This document shows, in pieces, positions 1 to 8,197 of a DNA stretch of 64,000 bases. This DNA is from CAYRDK01 sp043819345 (GTDB lineage Bacteria > Omnitrophota > Gorgyraeia > Velamenicoccales > Velamenicoccaceae), in NCBI GenBank assembly GCA_043819345.1, contig JBDREX010000010.1:101509-165508 (forward strand), read 5' to 3'. The position numbers and the translations under genes were made by a program. Positions within the stretch are counted from its first letter, which is position 1. The number at the start of each line of letters is the position of its first letter. Below the pieces are notes generated by a model, which saw only the letters and a program-made list of their open reading frames with translations, was not told where the DNA came from and ran no database searches.

Positions 1-157
1 CATGACGCGGGACTTTTCCAGCTCGAAACCCAGGTATTTTTGCCTCCTGGCCTATCTTTTCATACACCTCGTCAAACTTCTTCTTAACGACATCCGTTCC
101 AACTTCTATGTCAAAGATGACTTTATTATTTTTATCTTTTGTTGTTACAACCTTCAT
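1..157 (-). CDS. tig: Trigger factor, N-terminal part (runs off the window)
   Basis: Only the first 52 codons are inside the window. Read from the ATG at 157, the protein begins MKVVTTKDKNNKVIF and contains IPGFRAGKVPR at about residues 41-51. This is the ribosome-docking signature (GFRxGKxP) of trigger factor, the chaperone that binds L23 at the peptide exit tunnel. An AGGAG ribosome-binding site lies just upstream of the ATG. The gene follows the lptB operon on the same strand, separated by a probable terminator. The partial length prevents checking the PPIase and C-terminal domains. Confidence 0.9.
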   Translation of the reverse strand, partial: MKVVTTKDKNNKVIFDIEVGTDVVKKKFDEVYEKIGQEAKIPGFRAGKVPRH

Positions 158-196
158 AAAACTACTCCTCTCTCTCTTCCATTCATTAATTAAATC

Positions 197-224
197 AAAA
201 AACGCAGACGGTATTACCGGCTGC
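197..224 (-). terminator. Probable intrinsic terminator after lptB
   Basis: Read on the minus strand, GCAG-C-CGG pairs with CCG-T-CTGC around a 5-base loop and is followed directly by GTTTTTT. The hairpin sits between the lptB stop and the tig start, so it probably ends the Kdo/LPS-export operon. It might instead act in the tig leader, because only about 40 bases separate it from the tig start and no promoter is evident in between. Confidence 0.55.
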
Positions 225-319
225 AGAAAAAAAACACAACTCTATAATTAAAAAGTTAAAACGAGGGACAAAAAACAATAACACGCAGCCGTTGCACTTT
301 ACATAGAGCATATCTACTT

Positions 320-1042
320 CTACATGCTGAATTTCTGTCCAAGATAAAGCTCTCTGGCTTTTGCATCATTAATTAAATCAGCAGCTGACCCTGAAATTAA
401 AATTTTCCCACTTGCTATCAAATAGGCTCTATCTGTAATAGACAAAGTTTCACGCACATTATGATCTGTCAATAATACCCCTAGGCCTTTTTCCTTAAGG
501 TCGCGAATAATCTGCTGGGCATCGGCAACAACAATCGGATCTATGCCTGAAAAAGGCTCGTCCAACAATATAAACGAAGGATTCGTCACTAAAGCACGCG
601 TTATTTCAAGCCTACGCCGCTCACCGCCAGACAAAGTATAAGCCTTATGCTTAGCAAGATGGGCAATTTTTAATTCTTCAAGTAAATTGTTAAGCCGTTT
701 TTTTCGCTCCCTATAAGAAATAGGCAAAGTTTCCAAAATAGCCATAATATTTTCCTGCACAGTTAACTTTCTAAACACGGAGCTTTCCTGTGCTAAATAA
801 CCTATGCCAAAATGCGACCGCTGATGAATCGGCAAGCGCGTAATATTGTTGTTATCAAAAACAATATTACCTTGATCCGGCGCAATGATTCCGACGATCA
901 TATAAAACGTTGTCGTTTTTCCAGCGCCGTTAGGGCCCAAGAGCCCGACAATTTCACCGCGCTTGACTTCTAAATCAACGCCATCCACAACATTTCTATG
1001 ATGGTAGCTCTTAACCAGTCCTTTGGCTTCAAGGAGAAACAT
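320..1042 (-). CDS. lptB: LPS export ABC transporter ATP-binding protein LptB
   Basis: This is the cytoplasmic ATPase of the Lpt machine that extracts LPS from the inner membrane. The P-loop GPNGAGKTT (about residue 37), signature LSGGERRRLEI, Walker B FILLDEPFSGIDP and switch LTDHNVRETL are all present in order. The length of 240 residues is typical. I place the start at the ATG at 1042, which has GAAGG five bases upstream, rather than at the preceding TTG. The gene overlaps the end of the lptC/lptA-like gene by 14 bases, so the two are probably translationally coupled. It is the last gene of the Kdo operon. Confidence 0.95.
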   Translation of the reverse strand: MFLLEAKGLVKSYHHRNVVDGVDLEVKRGEIVGLLGPNGAGKTTTFYMIVGIIAPDQGNIVFDNNNITRLPIHQRSHFGIGYLAQESSVFRKLTVQENIMAILETLPISYRERKKRLNNLLEELKIAHLAKHKAYTLSGGERRRLEITRALVTNPSFILLDEPFSGIDPIVVADAQQIIRDLKEKGLGVLLTDHNVRETLSITDRAYLIASGKILISGSAADLINDAKARELYLGQKFSM

Positions 1043-1901
1043 CAAAACCTTCTTCCGTAAAAATAACGAGTTTAGGCCGGCCGCTTAAAACTACTTTTTT
1101 TTCCGCCCCGAGAAAGACGGCAGAATCACTATAGGAGGTATTCTCGCCACGAACGATCTTAACATGGCCATCGGCCTCCATCTTCTCCATCTGTTTGCTC
1201 GCCGTATTGAAAAAAACCGTCATCTTATCCGCATACATTTGCCCTTTATCGGGGCCGCCATCGACTTTCACATTGTTATGAAAAACAGCCTTCTGTTTCT
1301 CATAACTCAATTCCAGGGGACCATCGCAAGTGATAACCATCTGTCCAACTCCAAGCCCGCTGGACTCCTCAACAATATCGCTTGAGCCTTTCTTCTTATC
1401 TGTTAATGTCAATACCACATCTTTATCAAACGTTGCCTCTTTAAAATCTGATTGGGCATCCATCCCTAAAGCTACCGCTGTAATATTCTCCCTGGTAATC
1501 TTCACTTTATCGTCAGATGTAATACGCTGGTCTGTTTGATACCAATCCAAAACGTCCGTATCTAAATGAGCTCCGCTTTCTGTAACAGCATGGACATTAT
1601 CCCTCAAATGCACCACGCCTGTTTGTTTATCAAACTGCCCTGAATCCGCGGTCAAAGTCATATCCTCGGCGTTCCCATATAACTTTGCCCTCATATCAGA
1701 AATATTGATGTCATCGCCCAGCATATCCATGGAAGCGCCTTCAACTTCCCATGTTTTTTGTCCCTGAGCACCATAGCCGGCCAAATTAAAATCCAGCATC
1801 TGTTGGGGATCAGACCCGGTAGAAGATACACCGGACCCGCTCGCCCAAACCAAGCCTGTCAAAAACACCCAAAACACTAACGTTCCAAAAATCTTTCTCA
1901 T
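1029..1901 (-). CDS. LptC-LptA-like fusion: periplasmic LPS transport protein
   Basis: The product has an N-terminal signal sequence (MRKIFGTLVFWVFLTG...WASG). About 120 residues follow of the LptC type, 'WEVEGASMDMLGDDINISDMRAKLYGN' in sense, and then a second repeat-rich half of OstA/LptA type (VITCDGPLELSYEKQKAVFHNNVKV and DKMTVFF). LptC is normally a membrane-anchored protein of about 190 residues and LptA a separate soluble one, so I read this as both units on one polypeptide. Position directly ahead of lptB supports a role in the LPS bridge. The ATG at 1901 with GAGGGG eight bases upstream is preferred over the TTG at 1916. The domain split at about residue 165 is an estimate. Confidence 0.8.
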   Translation of the reverse strand: MRKIFGTLVFWVFLTGLVWASGSGVSSTGSDPQQMLDFNLAGYGAQGQKTWEVEGASMDMLGDDINISDMRAKLYGNAEDMTLTADSGQFDKQTGVVHLRDNVHAVTESGAHLDTDVLDWYQTDQRITSDDKVKITRENITAVALGMDAQSDFKEATFDKDVVLTLTDKKKGSSDIVEESSGLGVGQMVITCDGPLELSYEKQKAVFHNNVKVDGGPDKGQMYADKMTVFFNTASKQMEKMEADGHVKIVRGENTSYSDSAVFLGAEKKVVLSGRPKLVIFTEEGFDVSP

Positions 1902-2057
1902 GAGATTACCCCTCAAGGCCTATTTCAGCTTCAAAACCGAACCTATACCTTTTAAGAGCGGAACATACATTATCTGCGATATTAAAACATTGTCAAGCAG
2001 GCAGTCGAAAAATCCATTTCTGGGCACTTTTTCACAAAAACGCAAAAAACTATAAAA

Positions 2058-2591
2058 TTACTGATAAATCCGTAAAACCTGCGGCCAAAAACCCTTTGTT
2101 TTTAAGATTAACTCAGCCACTTCTCTCACCGCGCCCCTGCCACCATTTTTCTTGGTAACATAAGTGGCCACTTTTTTTACATCCGCGCAGGCGTTTTTTG
2201 TTGCCACGGCAAAGCCGGCTCGCTTCAAAACACACAAGTCTACCAAATCATCACCAACAAAACAAACCTCTTCGTCTTTTAACTTATATTCCTTGCGAAT
2301 CTTCTCATATACTTTCAATTTAGGCAGAATATTTCCATATACAGCTTCGACTTTCATATCTTTGGCGCGCGGCATGATCGTTTTAGAGCTCTTGGCAGTT
2401 ATGAGGATTGTTTTAATCCCCATCCTACGCAAAAGGTAAACACCTAAACCGTCATGCACATCAAAAAACTTCAACTCCTGCCCACGGCTATCATAAACAA
2501 TGCGGCCATCCGTCAAAACACCATCAACATCAAGGAGAAAAATTTTTATCTTTTTAATTTTAGCTTTTAAGTTATTAGATTTTACAGCCAC
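2058..2591 (-). CDS. kdsC: 3-deoxy-D-manno-octulosonate 8-phosphate phosphatase KdsC
   Basis: This HAD-superfamily phosphatase removes phosphate from Kdo-8-P to give Kdo. The nucleophile motif FLLDVDGVLTDG is near residue 18 and VGDDLVDLCVLKRAGFAVA is the magnesium-binding motif. There is no cap insertion, and 177 residues is the usual length. The start is a GTG preceded by AAGGAAAA. It lies between kdsD and the lptC/A-like gene in the Kdo operon, with a 156-base spacer downstream in which I see no further gene. Confidence 0.93.
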   Translation of the reverse strand: MAVKSNNLKAKIKKIKIFLLDVDGVLTDGRIVYDSRGQELKFFDVHDGLGVYLLRRMGIKTILITAKSSKTIMPRAKDMKVEAVYGNILPKLKVYEKIRKEYKLKDEEVCFVGDDLVDLCVLKRAGFAVATKNACADVKKVATYVTKKNGGRGAVREVAELILKTKGFWPQVLRIYQ

Positions 2592-2613
2592 TGTATTTTC
2601 CTTAAGTCAACAA

Positions 2614-3573
2614 TCAGACGAGCCCCGCCTTAAGCAAATCCTGCACATCCAACATACCGATAGGATAGCCCTTCTTATCAACAACGGGAAGTTCATCAAT
2701 ACGCTTTTCTTTTAAAATTCTCAAAGCCTCACTCGCCAAACAATCTTTACAAAGTGTAATCGGATTCTTGGTCATGACATCCTTCACCTTTTTTAAAACA
2801 AGCCGGTCATCTGTTTCCAGGTGCCGCCTTAAATCACCATCTGTAAAAATGCCACACAGTTTTCCTTTTTTGTCAATGACGCTAGCGGCTCCAGAACGCG
2901 CCTCAGTAATTTCAAATAAAACATCTCGAACGCAAGCATCCTGAGAAACAACAGGATTGGCTTTGCCTTTTCGCATAATATCCTCAACTTTTAAAAGCAG
3001 TCTTTTGCCCAACATGCCTCCAGGATGATAAAAAGCAAAATCCTCTTGCTTGAAACCCTTTTGCTTTAGCAAGCAAACAGCAACAGCATCCCCCATCGCC
3101 AGCATAACCGTTGTACTAGCTGTAGGCGCTAACCCCAAAGGACAAGCCTCGCGTTTAACAGAAACATCTAAAACAACATCACTATATTTTGCCAACGTTG
3201 AATGAAGATGGCCCGTTAAAGAAATCAATTTCACACCCATTTTTTTAATCAGGGGCAATAGTTGAATAACCTCTTGGGTCTCACCGCTATTAGATATCGC
3301 GACAACAACATCATCTTTCGTAACACGCCCCAAATCCCCATGTATGGCTTCAGCGGAATGCAAAAAAAGGCTCGGAGTACCCGTTGAAGCCAGTGTCGCA
3401 GAAACTTTACGTCCGATAATGCCGCCTTTGCCCATACCTGTCACAATCACACGGCCATTACTTCGCGCGAGAATCTCAATGGCACGATTAAACTCAGGCC
3501 CCAACTTTTTAGCGGCAAGCCGGATCGCCTGCGCTTCAATATCTAATACTTTTCTAGCTTCTTGAAGATACAT
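2614..3573 (-). CDS. kdsD: Arabinose-5-phosphate isomerase KdsD
   Basis: The enzyme interconverts ribulose-5-P and arabinose-5-P, the first committed step to Kdo. An N-terminal SIS sugar-isomerase domain (VTGMGKGGIIGRKVSATLASTG, then HGDLGRVTKDDVVVAISNSGET) is followed by two CBS domains from about residue 205 (IMRKGKANPVVS; VMTKNPITLC). The length of 319 residues matches the family (KdsD 328). The ribosome-binding site AGGTGA precedes the ATG. It is flanked by kdsA and kdsC, completing a contiguous Kdo pathway. Confidence 0.94.
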   Translation of the reverse strand: MYLQEARKVLDIEAQAIRLAAKKLGPEFNRAIEILARSNGRVIVTGMGKGGIIGRKVSATLASTGTPSLFLHSAEAIHGDLGRVTKDDVVVAISNSGETQEVIQLLPLIKKMGVKLISLTGHLHSTLAKYSDVVLDVSVKREACPLGLAPTASTTVMLAMGDAVAVCLLKQKGFKQEDFAFYHPGGMLGKRLLLKVEDIMRKGKANPVVSQDACVRDVLFEITEARSGAASVIDKKGKLCGIFTDGDLRRHLETDDRLVLKKVKDVMTKNPITLCKDCLASEALRILKEKRIDELPVVDKKGYPIGMLDVQDLLKAGLV

Positions 3574-3576
3574 CTG

Positions 3577-4413
3577 TCACCTAACCTTATTTGCTAAGAC
3601 AATCTTGTCAATATTTTTAACTTGAGATAAAAGCTTTTCCAATTCTTTTAGAGAAACCATATTAGAGCCATCACAAAGAGCTTTATTGGGATTTTCATGA
3701 ACTTCAAGAAACAATGCATCACACCCGAATGCCACAGCCGCACGAGACAAAGCCGCTACATACTGTCTTTCCCCCGCGCTACACTCTCCCTTAGCACCAG
3801 GCAACTGAACGCTGTGGGTAGCATCAAAAACGACCGGATAACCAAACTGCCGCATAATGTATAAACTTCTTAAGTCAACAACAAGATTATTGTAACCAAA
3901 ACAAACACCTCGCTCCGTCAATAAAATCTGGCGGTTATCATTAGCCTCAACTTTACGAATAACTTCTTCCATATTCCAGGGAGCCAAAAACTGCCCCTTC
4001 TTGATATTAACAACCTTGCCAGTTTTTGCAACAGCCACAGCCAAATCTGTTTGCCGGCTCAAAAAAGCTGGAATCTGAAGGCAATCCAAAACTTCACCGG
4101 CCTCTTTCGCTTCATTAACATTATGCACATCGCTTAAAATAGGCACGCCCAACTCAGCCCTAACCTTAGCTAAAATTTTCAAGCCTTTAATAATACCTGG
4201 CCCGCGGAAAGATGATAAAGACGTCCTATTAGCCTTATCATAACTCGATTTGAAAATAAATTTTATTTTCAACTTATCGCAAATCTTCTTGATTTTGACA
4301 GCATGACGCATAACACTATCCTGTGATTCAATGACACATGGCCCTGCGATCAAAACAAGCGGCTTACCGGGCCCTACAGAAATATCTCCTATTTTAACTA
4401 AATGGACACTCAC
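3577..4413 (-). CDS. kdsA: Kdo-8-phosphate synthase KdsA
   Basis: The enzyme condenses PEP with arabinose-5-P. It shows the DAHP/Kdo8P synthase barrel signatures AGPCVIESQ, FIFKSSYDKANRTS, FRGPG, SDVHNVNEA and FDATHSVQLPG. The cysteine in AGPCVIE is the position that binds metal in class II KdsA. The length of 278 residues is normal. Translation begins at a GTG. Only three bases separate it from kdsB upstream and from kdsD downstream, so it sits inside one operon. Confidence 0.95.
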   Translation of the reverse strand: MSVHLVKIGDISVGPGKPLVLIAGPCVIESQDSVMRHAVKIKKICDKLKIKFIFKSSYDKANRTSLSSFRGPGIIKGLKILAKVRAELGVPILSDVHNVNEAKEAGEVLDCLQIPAFLSRQTDLAVAVAKTGKVVNIKKGQFLAPWNMEEVIRKVEANDNRQILLTERGVCFGYNNLVVDLRSLYIMRQFGYPVVFDATHSVQLPGAKGECSAGERQYVAALSRAAVAFGCDALFLEVHENPNKALCDGSNMVSLKELEKLLSQVKNIDKIVLANKVR

Positions 4414-4416
4414 AGC

Positions 4417-5160
4417 CTATCCCTTCTTTTCTTTTCGATCAAACAATTGCCGCACTTTCTCTAAATCCTCATAGGTATCCACACCGATCGTCTCATGTTT
4501 GGTCTCGACGACAGAAATAGGATAACCGTTTTCCAAAATCCTCAGTTGTTCCAGTTTTTCTAATCCCTCTAACTTGGAAGGGGGTAAATTTTTATAAATA
4601 AAAAGAAAATCTTTGGTATAAGCATACAAGCCAATATGTTTATAGTGTACTCTCATCCCGGGTTCTTCATCACGAACAAAAGGGATTGGGCAGCGGGAAA
4701 AATAAAGCGCCTGATTTTTTTTGCCAACAACAACTTTAACAACATTGGAATCTAAAATCTCCTCTTCGTTATCAATGCGCTTCATGATAGTAGCCACACG
4801 CGTATCGGCATTGCTCAAAAGGACATCAGCAGCATCATCAATCATAGATGGATGAACCAAGGGCTCATCCCCTTGGATATTAACAATAATTCTAACATCC
4901 ATATCTCCTACAATTTCAACAATCCTCTCAGTCCCGCTCGTGTGAGCACGTGCCGTCATAACCGCTTTGCCACCAAAACCTAAAACGGCTTTATAAATCC
5001 TATCGTCATCGCAAGCCACAATCAATTCATCTAAAACTTTTGCTTTGCTGGCATTCTCCCAGACATGCTGGATAACAGGCTTACCAGCCACCTGAGCTAG
5101 AACCTTTCCTTCAAATCGCGTTGAAGAATACCTGGCGGGAATAACACCGATAACATCCAT
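4417..5160 (-). CDS. kdsB: CMP-Kdo synthetase KdsB
   Basis: The enzyme activates Kdo with CTP for transfer to lipid A. The N-terminal nucleotide-binding loop VIPARYSSTRFEGKVLA, VNIQGDEPLV (metal-binding aspartates) and YKHIGLYAY are all diagnostic of KdsB. The length of 247 residues is standard. A good AAGGAG site precedes the ATG at 5160. The gene is followed within three bases by kdsA and preceded by rfaE1. Confidence 0.95.
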   Translation of the reverse strand: MDVIGVIPARYSSTRFEGKVLAQVAGKPVIQHVWENASKAKVLDELIVACDDDRIYKAVLGFGGKAVMTARAHTSGTERIVEIVGDMDVRIIVNIQGDEPLVHPSMIDDAADVLLSNADTRVATIMKRIDNEEEILDSNVVKVVVGKKNQALYFSRCPIPFVRDEEPGMRVHYKHIGLYAYTKDFLFIYKNLPPSKLEGLEKLEQLRILENGYPISVVETKHETIGVDTYEDLEKVRQLFDRKEKKG

Positions 5161-5202
5161 TGAACCTATCTCCTTACTATCAAATCTATAAACAAATTTT
5201 TC

Positions 5203-6198
5203 TTAACGTGAATATTTTAATTGGCCCAAGCCCTGCAAAATCTCTTCCTTAGTTACAACAGCAACACCAACTTTGCCAACAACAATGCCAGCAGCTACAT
5301 TGGCAAGTTCTGCCGCGTGGCGCATTTTGGCACCACAGGAAAGAGCCAGCGTAAAAACAGAGATAACGGTATCCCCTGCTCCGGAAACATCAAAAACTTC
5401 CTGTGCCACAGTGGGGATAGAAACCGTCTCATCATTTCTAAAAAGCCGCATGCCTTTTTCTCCGCGTGTAATTAGAACGCCTTCGCATTTAAGCGACTTT
5501 AATAATTTATAACCAACTTTCTCAACATCTTCATCAGTGGCTATTTTTATGCCCGAACCAGCTGATGCTTCTTTTTCGTTCGGCGTCATAGCTGTAACAC
5601 CTTTATAATAATTAAAATGTTCAACCTTCGGATCTACTGTAATAATTTTTTTATGCTTCTTTGCCAGCGCAATAACCTTCTTTAACAGAAACGGCGTAAT
5701 TAAACCCTTGCCATAATCTTCAATAATTAAGGCATCAATTTCGTTGATCCTGCCCTCAATAGCCTCGATAATGACCTTGGCCCTATCTAAAAGCAACTGA
5801 TCAACACTCTCCCAATCCAAGCGTACCACCTGCTGATGAGCAGCAATAATACGTGTTTTCAATGTCGTTAAACGCAGAGGATCGGTAATAACCCCATCAC
5901 AGTTAACGTGTTTTTCATGAAGCTTCTCCTTAAGAATCTGGCCATTTCGATCTTCGCCAATAACACCGCAAAGGACAGCCTTAGCCCCTAAGGAAGCAAT
6001 ATTACTGGCAACATTAGACGCTCCTCCGGGCAAATAACTGCGGGACTTAGCCCAAACAACAGGAACCGGCGCTTCCGGAGAAATACGATCAGCATCTCCC
6101 CAAATAAACTCATCCAAAATTAAATCACCGATAACCAAAATACGGGCTTTGTCAAATTTAGAAAGAATTTTTGCAGCAAATTTTTTATCAATTGTCAT
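5203..6198 (-). CDS. rfaE1: D-glycero-beta-D-manno-heptose-7-phosphate kinase (RfaE1/HldE kinase domain)
   Basis: This PfkB-family sugar kinase phosphorylates heptose-7-P at C1 on the way to ADP-heptose. Motifs are LVIGDLILDEFIWGD, the PGGASNVASNIASLG loop, LIIEDYGKGL, and the catalytic DVSGAGDTVISVFTLAL near residue 270. At 331 residues it holds only the kinase half. The adenylyltransferase half of E. coli HldE is absent and must be encoded elsewhere. The context with kdsB and heptosyltransferases supports the LPS core assignment over other PfkB substrates. Confidence 0.88.
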   Translation of the reverse strand: MTIDKKFAAKILSKFDKARILVIGDLILDEFIWGDADRISPEAPVPVVWAKSRSYLPGGASNVASNIASLGAKAVLCGVIGEDRNGQILKEKLHEKHVNCDGVITDPLRLTTLKTRIIAAHQQVVRLDWESVDQLLLDRAKVIIEAIEGRINEIDALIIEDYGKGLITPFLLKKVIALAKKHKKIITVDPKVEHFNYYKGVTAMTPNEKEASAGSGIKIATDEDVEKVGYKLLKSLKCEGVLITRGEKGMRLFRNDETVSIPTVAQEVFDVSGAGDTVISVFTLALSCGAKMRHAAELANVAAGIVVGKVGVAVVTKEEILQGLGQLKYSR

Positions 6199-6201
6199 AT
6201 G

Positions 6202-7128
6202 TCAGATTTCCTCAATAATAGCCTGTACCAACAGGGGAAGCATTATTTCATGGTGCCCAACAATATAATAACCCTTACCTGCCCCATCCTGCGGCCGGCT
6301 CACAATATTAACATAGGGACGGTAATGAACATTCATATCAAAATTAGCTGTCGTAAAATCAACCACCTTACCTGTCAAATTACGCGCGACACTAAGCGTC
6401 TTTAAAAACACTTCCGGAAGAATAACAGCAGAACCAAAATTAATAACCACACCACCCTTATGAAGCTTCGCAACAGTCTCTGTTAAAATCCTGAAATCAC
6501 GAGCAGAAGCCTCTCCCGTATCAGCACCATTAAAAGAAAGATGTTGATGAATAATATCTGTGCCAATAGCCACATGGACTGTCAAAGGGATTTTTTTTCG
6601 CCAACACGCGTAAGCAATACTCAAATGCCTGTGACGTAACGCCCTCTGCTCAATCATCATGCCAACAGCCTCACCAAGGCCTTTTGATTGGCTCACCCCA
6701 GTGTGTATAGCTGCATTAAGATAATCTGCCGTCTGGCGAGCCATGCCAAAACTTCCGTCTTTTAACGCGGCAGCCACATCTTCTGAAGTAGAACCGCAAT
6801 AGGCAATCTCAAAATCGTGAATAACTCCGGCCCCATTCATAGCAACCGCTGTTACAATACCGCGCTCAATCAATTCAATCACAAGAGGAGAAAGCCCACA
6901 TTTAATGACATGGGCTCCCATCAGAAAAATAACAGGTTTATTTTTCCGACGAGCAACAAGCACGGCCTTAACAACCTCTCTTAAATCTTTCGCTTTTAAA
7001 ATACTGGGTAGAGAGTTAAAAAAAGCGCGGAAACTTGCTCCACGCTTTAGAGGCTTGGCGAACAACTTTTCATTCACTTTGCTTTTTCTGTTCTTGATGG
7101 GATATGTCTTTAACTTGGATAAATCCAT
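6202..7128 (-). CDS. Uncharacterised deoxyhypusine-synthase-like protein at the head of the Kdo/heptose operon
   Basis: The 308-residue product has a Rossmann-like core reminiscent of deoxyhypusine synthase: FLMGAHVIKCGLSPLVIELI (about 68-87), AMNGAGVIHDFEIAYCG, and the C-terminal FTTANFDMNVHYRPYVNIV. Bacteria of this type lack eIF5A, so spermidine-dependent hypusination is not expected. I recall family members beside heptose or Kdo genes in other bacteria but know of no proven function. It is the first gene after a strong promoter (7255-7283) and ends three bases before rfaE1, so it should be co-expressed with the core sugar enzymes. The ribosome-binding site is weak. Confidence 0.7.
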   Translation of the reverse strand: MDLSKLKTYPIKNRKSKVNEKLFAKPLKRGASFRAFFNSLPSILKAKDLREVVKAVLVARRKNKPVIFLMGAHVIKCGLSPLVIELIERGIVTAVAMNGAGVIHDFEIAYCGSTSEDVAAALKDGSFGMARQTADYLNAAIHTGVSQSKGLGEAVGMMIEQRALRHRHLSIAYACWRKKIPLTVHVAIGTDIIHQHLSFNGADTGEASARDFRILTETVAKLHKGGVVINFGSAVILPEVFLKTLSVARNLTGKVVDFTTANFDMNVHYRPYVNIVSRPQDGAGKGYYIVGHHEIMLPLLVQAIIEEI

Positions 7129-7254
7129 ATGTGTCTACTTATAAACTCATCTATCTAACGCTTCGGCCAAAATCATGGCCAACGGATAGGCCTTTTTAAA
7201 AAACAGATTAATTTTCAGATAATTCTACCAAACCCCTGTTCCAACGGACATTAA

Positions 7255-7283
7255 ATTATAGCAACGCACACACAAAGCGTCAA
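7255..7283 (-). promoter_or_regulatory. Sigma-70-type promoter of the Kdo/heptose operon
   Basis: On the minus strand TTGACG, a 17-base spacer and a perfect TATAAT occur about 120 bases upstream of the DHS-like gene. The predicted start of transcription is near 7248. It would drive the eight-gene unit ending with lptB. Confidence 0.75.
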
Positions 7284-7289
7284 TGGAAA

Positions 7290-7610
7290 TCAAACCTTAA
7301 TAGCCCCAAGACTATGTTGATAATCCTTTTCCTTTAAAATACCTCCTTTAAAGTAAAGAATAGTGGCCGGAGACGTATCATAAATCCATGCCTCATCATA
7401 TGTTGTGCCATGATAATCAGCCGGTGACATCCTCCGAGCAGGCACACCTATGCGCTTCTCTACCTCTTCAAGCGTCATTCCTCTTGTAGCCCTAGCAGCA
7501 AGCCCAAAGCACTTCAAACCCGATGAATCATCTGTTGAACCAAATTCACAAACCTGCGCACAACCGCAGAAGGACAACAAAAAAAAGAAAAACAAAAAAG
7601 AACGTTTCAT
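7290..7610 (-). CDS. Small BamE/SmpA-like outer membrane lipoprotein
   Basis: The product has 106 residues. A lipoprotein signal peptide (MKRSFLFFFFLLSFCGC) ends with a lipobox-like FCGC, cysteine 17 or so being the lipidation site. After a linker, 'RGMTLEEVEKRIGVPARR' resembles the SmpA/OmlA (BamE) repeat in which a short helix precedes a GxP turn. The later DEAWIYDTSPATILYFKGGIL fits the beta-strand part. Its assignment to BamE itself is unproven; many unrelated small lipoproteins share this fold. The start has GAGGTG five bases upstream. Confidence 0.7.
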   Translation of the reverse strand: MKRSFLFFFFLLSFCGCAQVCEFGSTDDSSGLKCFGLAARATRGMTLEEVEKRIGVPARRMSPADYHGTTYDEAWIYDTSPATILYFKGGILKEKDYQHSLGAIKV

Positions 7611-7646
7611 GCATTCACCTCGCTAACAATGAGTATTGCCTTATTA

Positions 7647-7674
7647 AGTATAAATCTTTTAAAAACACTTTTAA
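7647..7674 (-). promoter_or_regulatory. Candidate promoter of the BamE-like lipoprotein gene
   Basis: On the minus strand TTAAAA, a 16-base spacer and TATACT lie about 40 bases upstream of the lipoprotein start. The -35 box matches the consensus at only four positions. Confidence 0.4.
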
Positions 7675-7677
7675 TGC

Positions 7678-7730
7678 CTGACTTACGGTCATCAGTCAGC
7701 CTAAGACGCGAACCAAAAACCGTAAGCCAG
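7678..7730 (-). repeat. Imperfect 12-bp inverted repeat in the 210-base spacer
   Basis: CTGACTTACGGT at 7678-7689 pairs with ACCGTAAGCCAG at 7719-7730 with a single mismatch, around a loop of 29 bases. No T-tract follows directly, so it is not an obvious terminator. The rest of the 7611-7820 spacer holds only the candidate promoter. Confidence 0.5.
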
Positions 7731-7820
7731 ATCACTCCACAACATCTTAACCTTTACCAAGCTAAAATTTTTTCTCTGCTTGAAAGAGTCTAAAAAACAA
7801 TCTCTGATTACATAATCAAC

Positions 7821-8042
7821 CTAAATCCTCGGAGAAACCCTAGCCTGTGCAAGTTGTGTTTGAATACTATTCAATACAGCGCGATAATCCGCAATCGTTC
7901 TCCTGTATTCAATATTGATTCTTTTCATTTCAACAACTTCCCGCTGATAACTCATCGTCGCAAAACTAAATACAACCACTGTCACCACAGCAAGAATCGT
8001 CACCGCCAACGCAACAACCGCACTCACTCTCATCTGCTTCAT
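7821..8042 (-). CDS. Small single-pass membrane protein with coiled-coil tail
   Basis: The 73-residue product has one hydrophobic segment at about residues 8-30 (VVALAVTILAVVTVVVFSFA) followed by a charged heptad-like helix (REVVEMKRINIEYRRTIADYR). It is not a family I recognise. It resembles FtsL/DivIC-type or lipoprotein-like anchors only in overall form. An unusually strong GGGGGAG site just before the ATG supports its being translated. It lies downstream of the tandem GT9 gene, separated by a long hairpin. Confidence 0.6.
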   Translation of the reverse strand: MKQMRVSAVVALAVTILAVVTVVVFSFATMSYQREVVEMKRINIEYRRTIADYRAVLNSIQTQLAQARVSPRI

Positions 8043-8061
8043 CTTCTCCCCCTTTTTTTCA

Positions 8062-8187
8062 GTGTCAAGGATTCAAAAGATCAAAGTATCAAAGAAAAAT
8101 CAAAAACTTAAAAATCATTTCCACGTCTTTCTCTTCCACTCTGAAACGTTGAACCTATGACGCTCTGATACTCTAAATCTCTGACAC
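8062..8187 (-). repeat. Long intercistronic hairpin made of degenerate words (TCAAAG/TCAGAG type)
   Basis: The arms starting GTGTCA at 8062 and ending TGACAC at 8187 can be aligned over about 34 bases. Of the roughly 11 arm differences, about seven become U-G pairs when the minus strand (the transcribed strand) is folded, and only one does on the plus strand. This favours a structure acting in the mRNA between the tandem GT9 gene and the 73-residue gene. Confidence 0.6.
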
Positions 8188-8197
8188 ACTATTCTAT

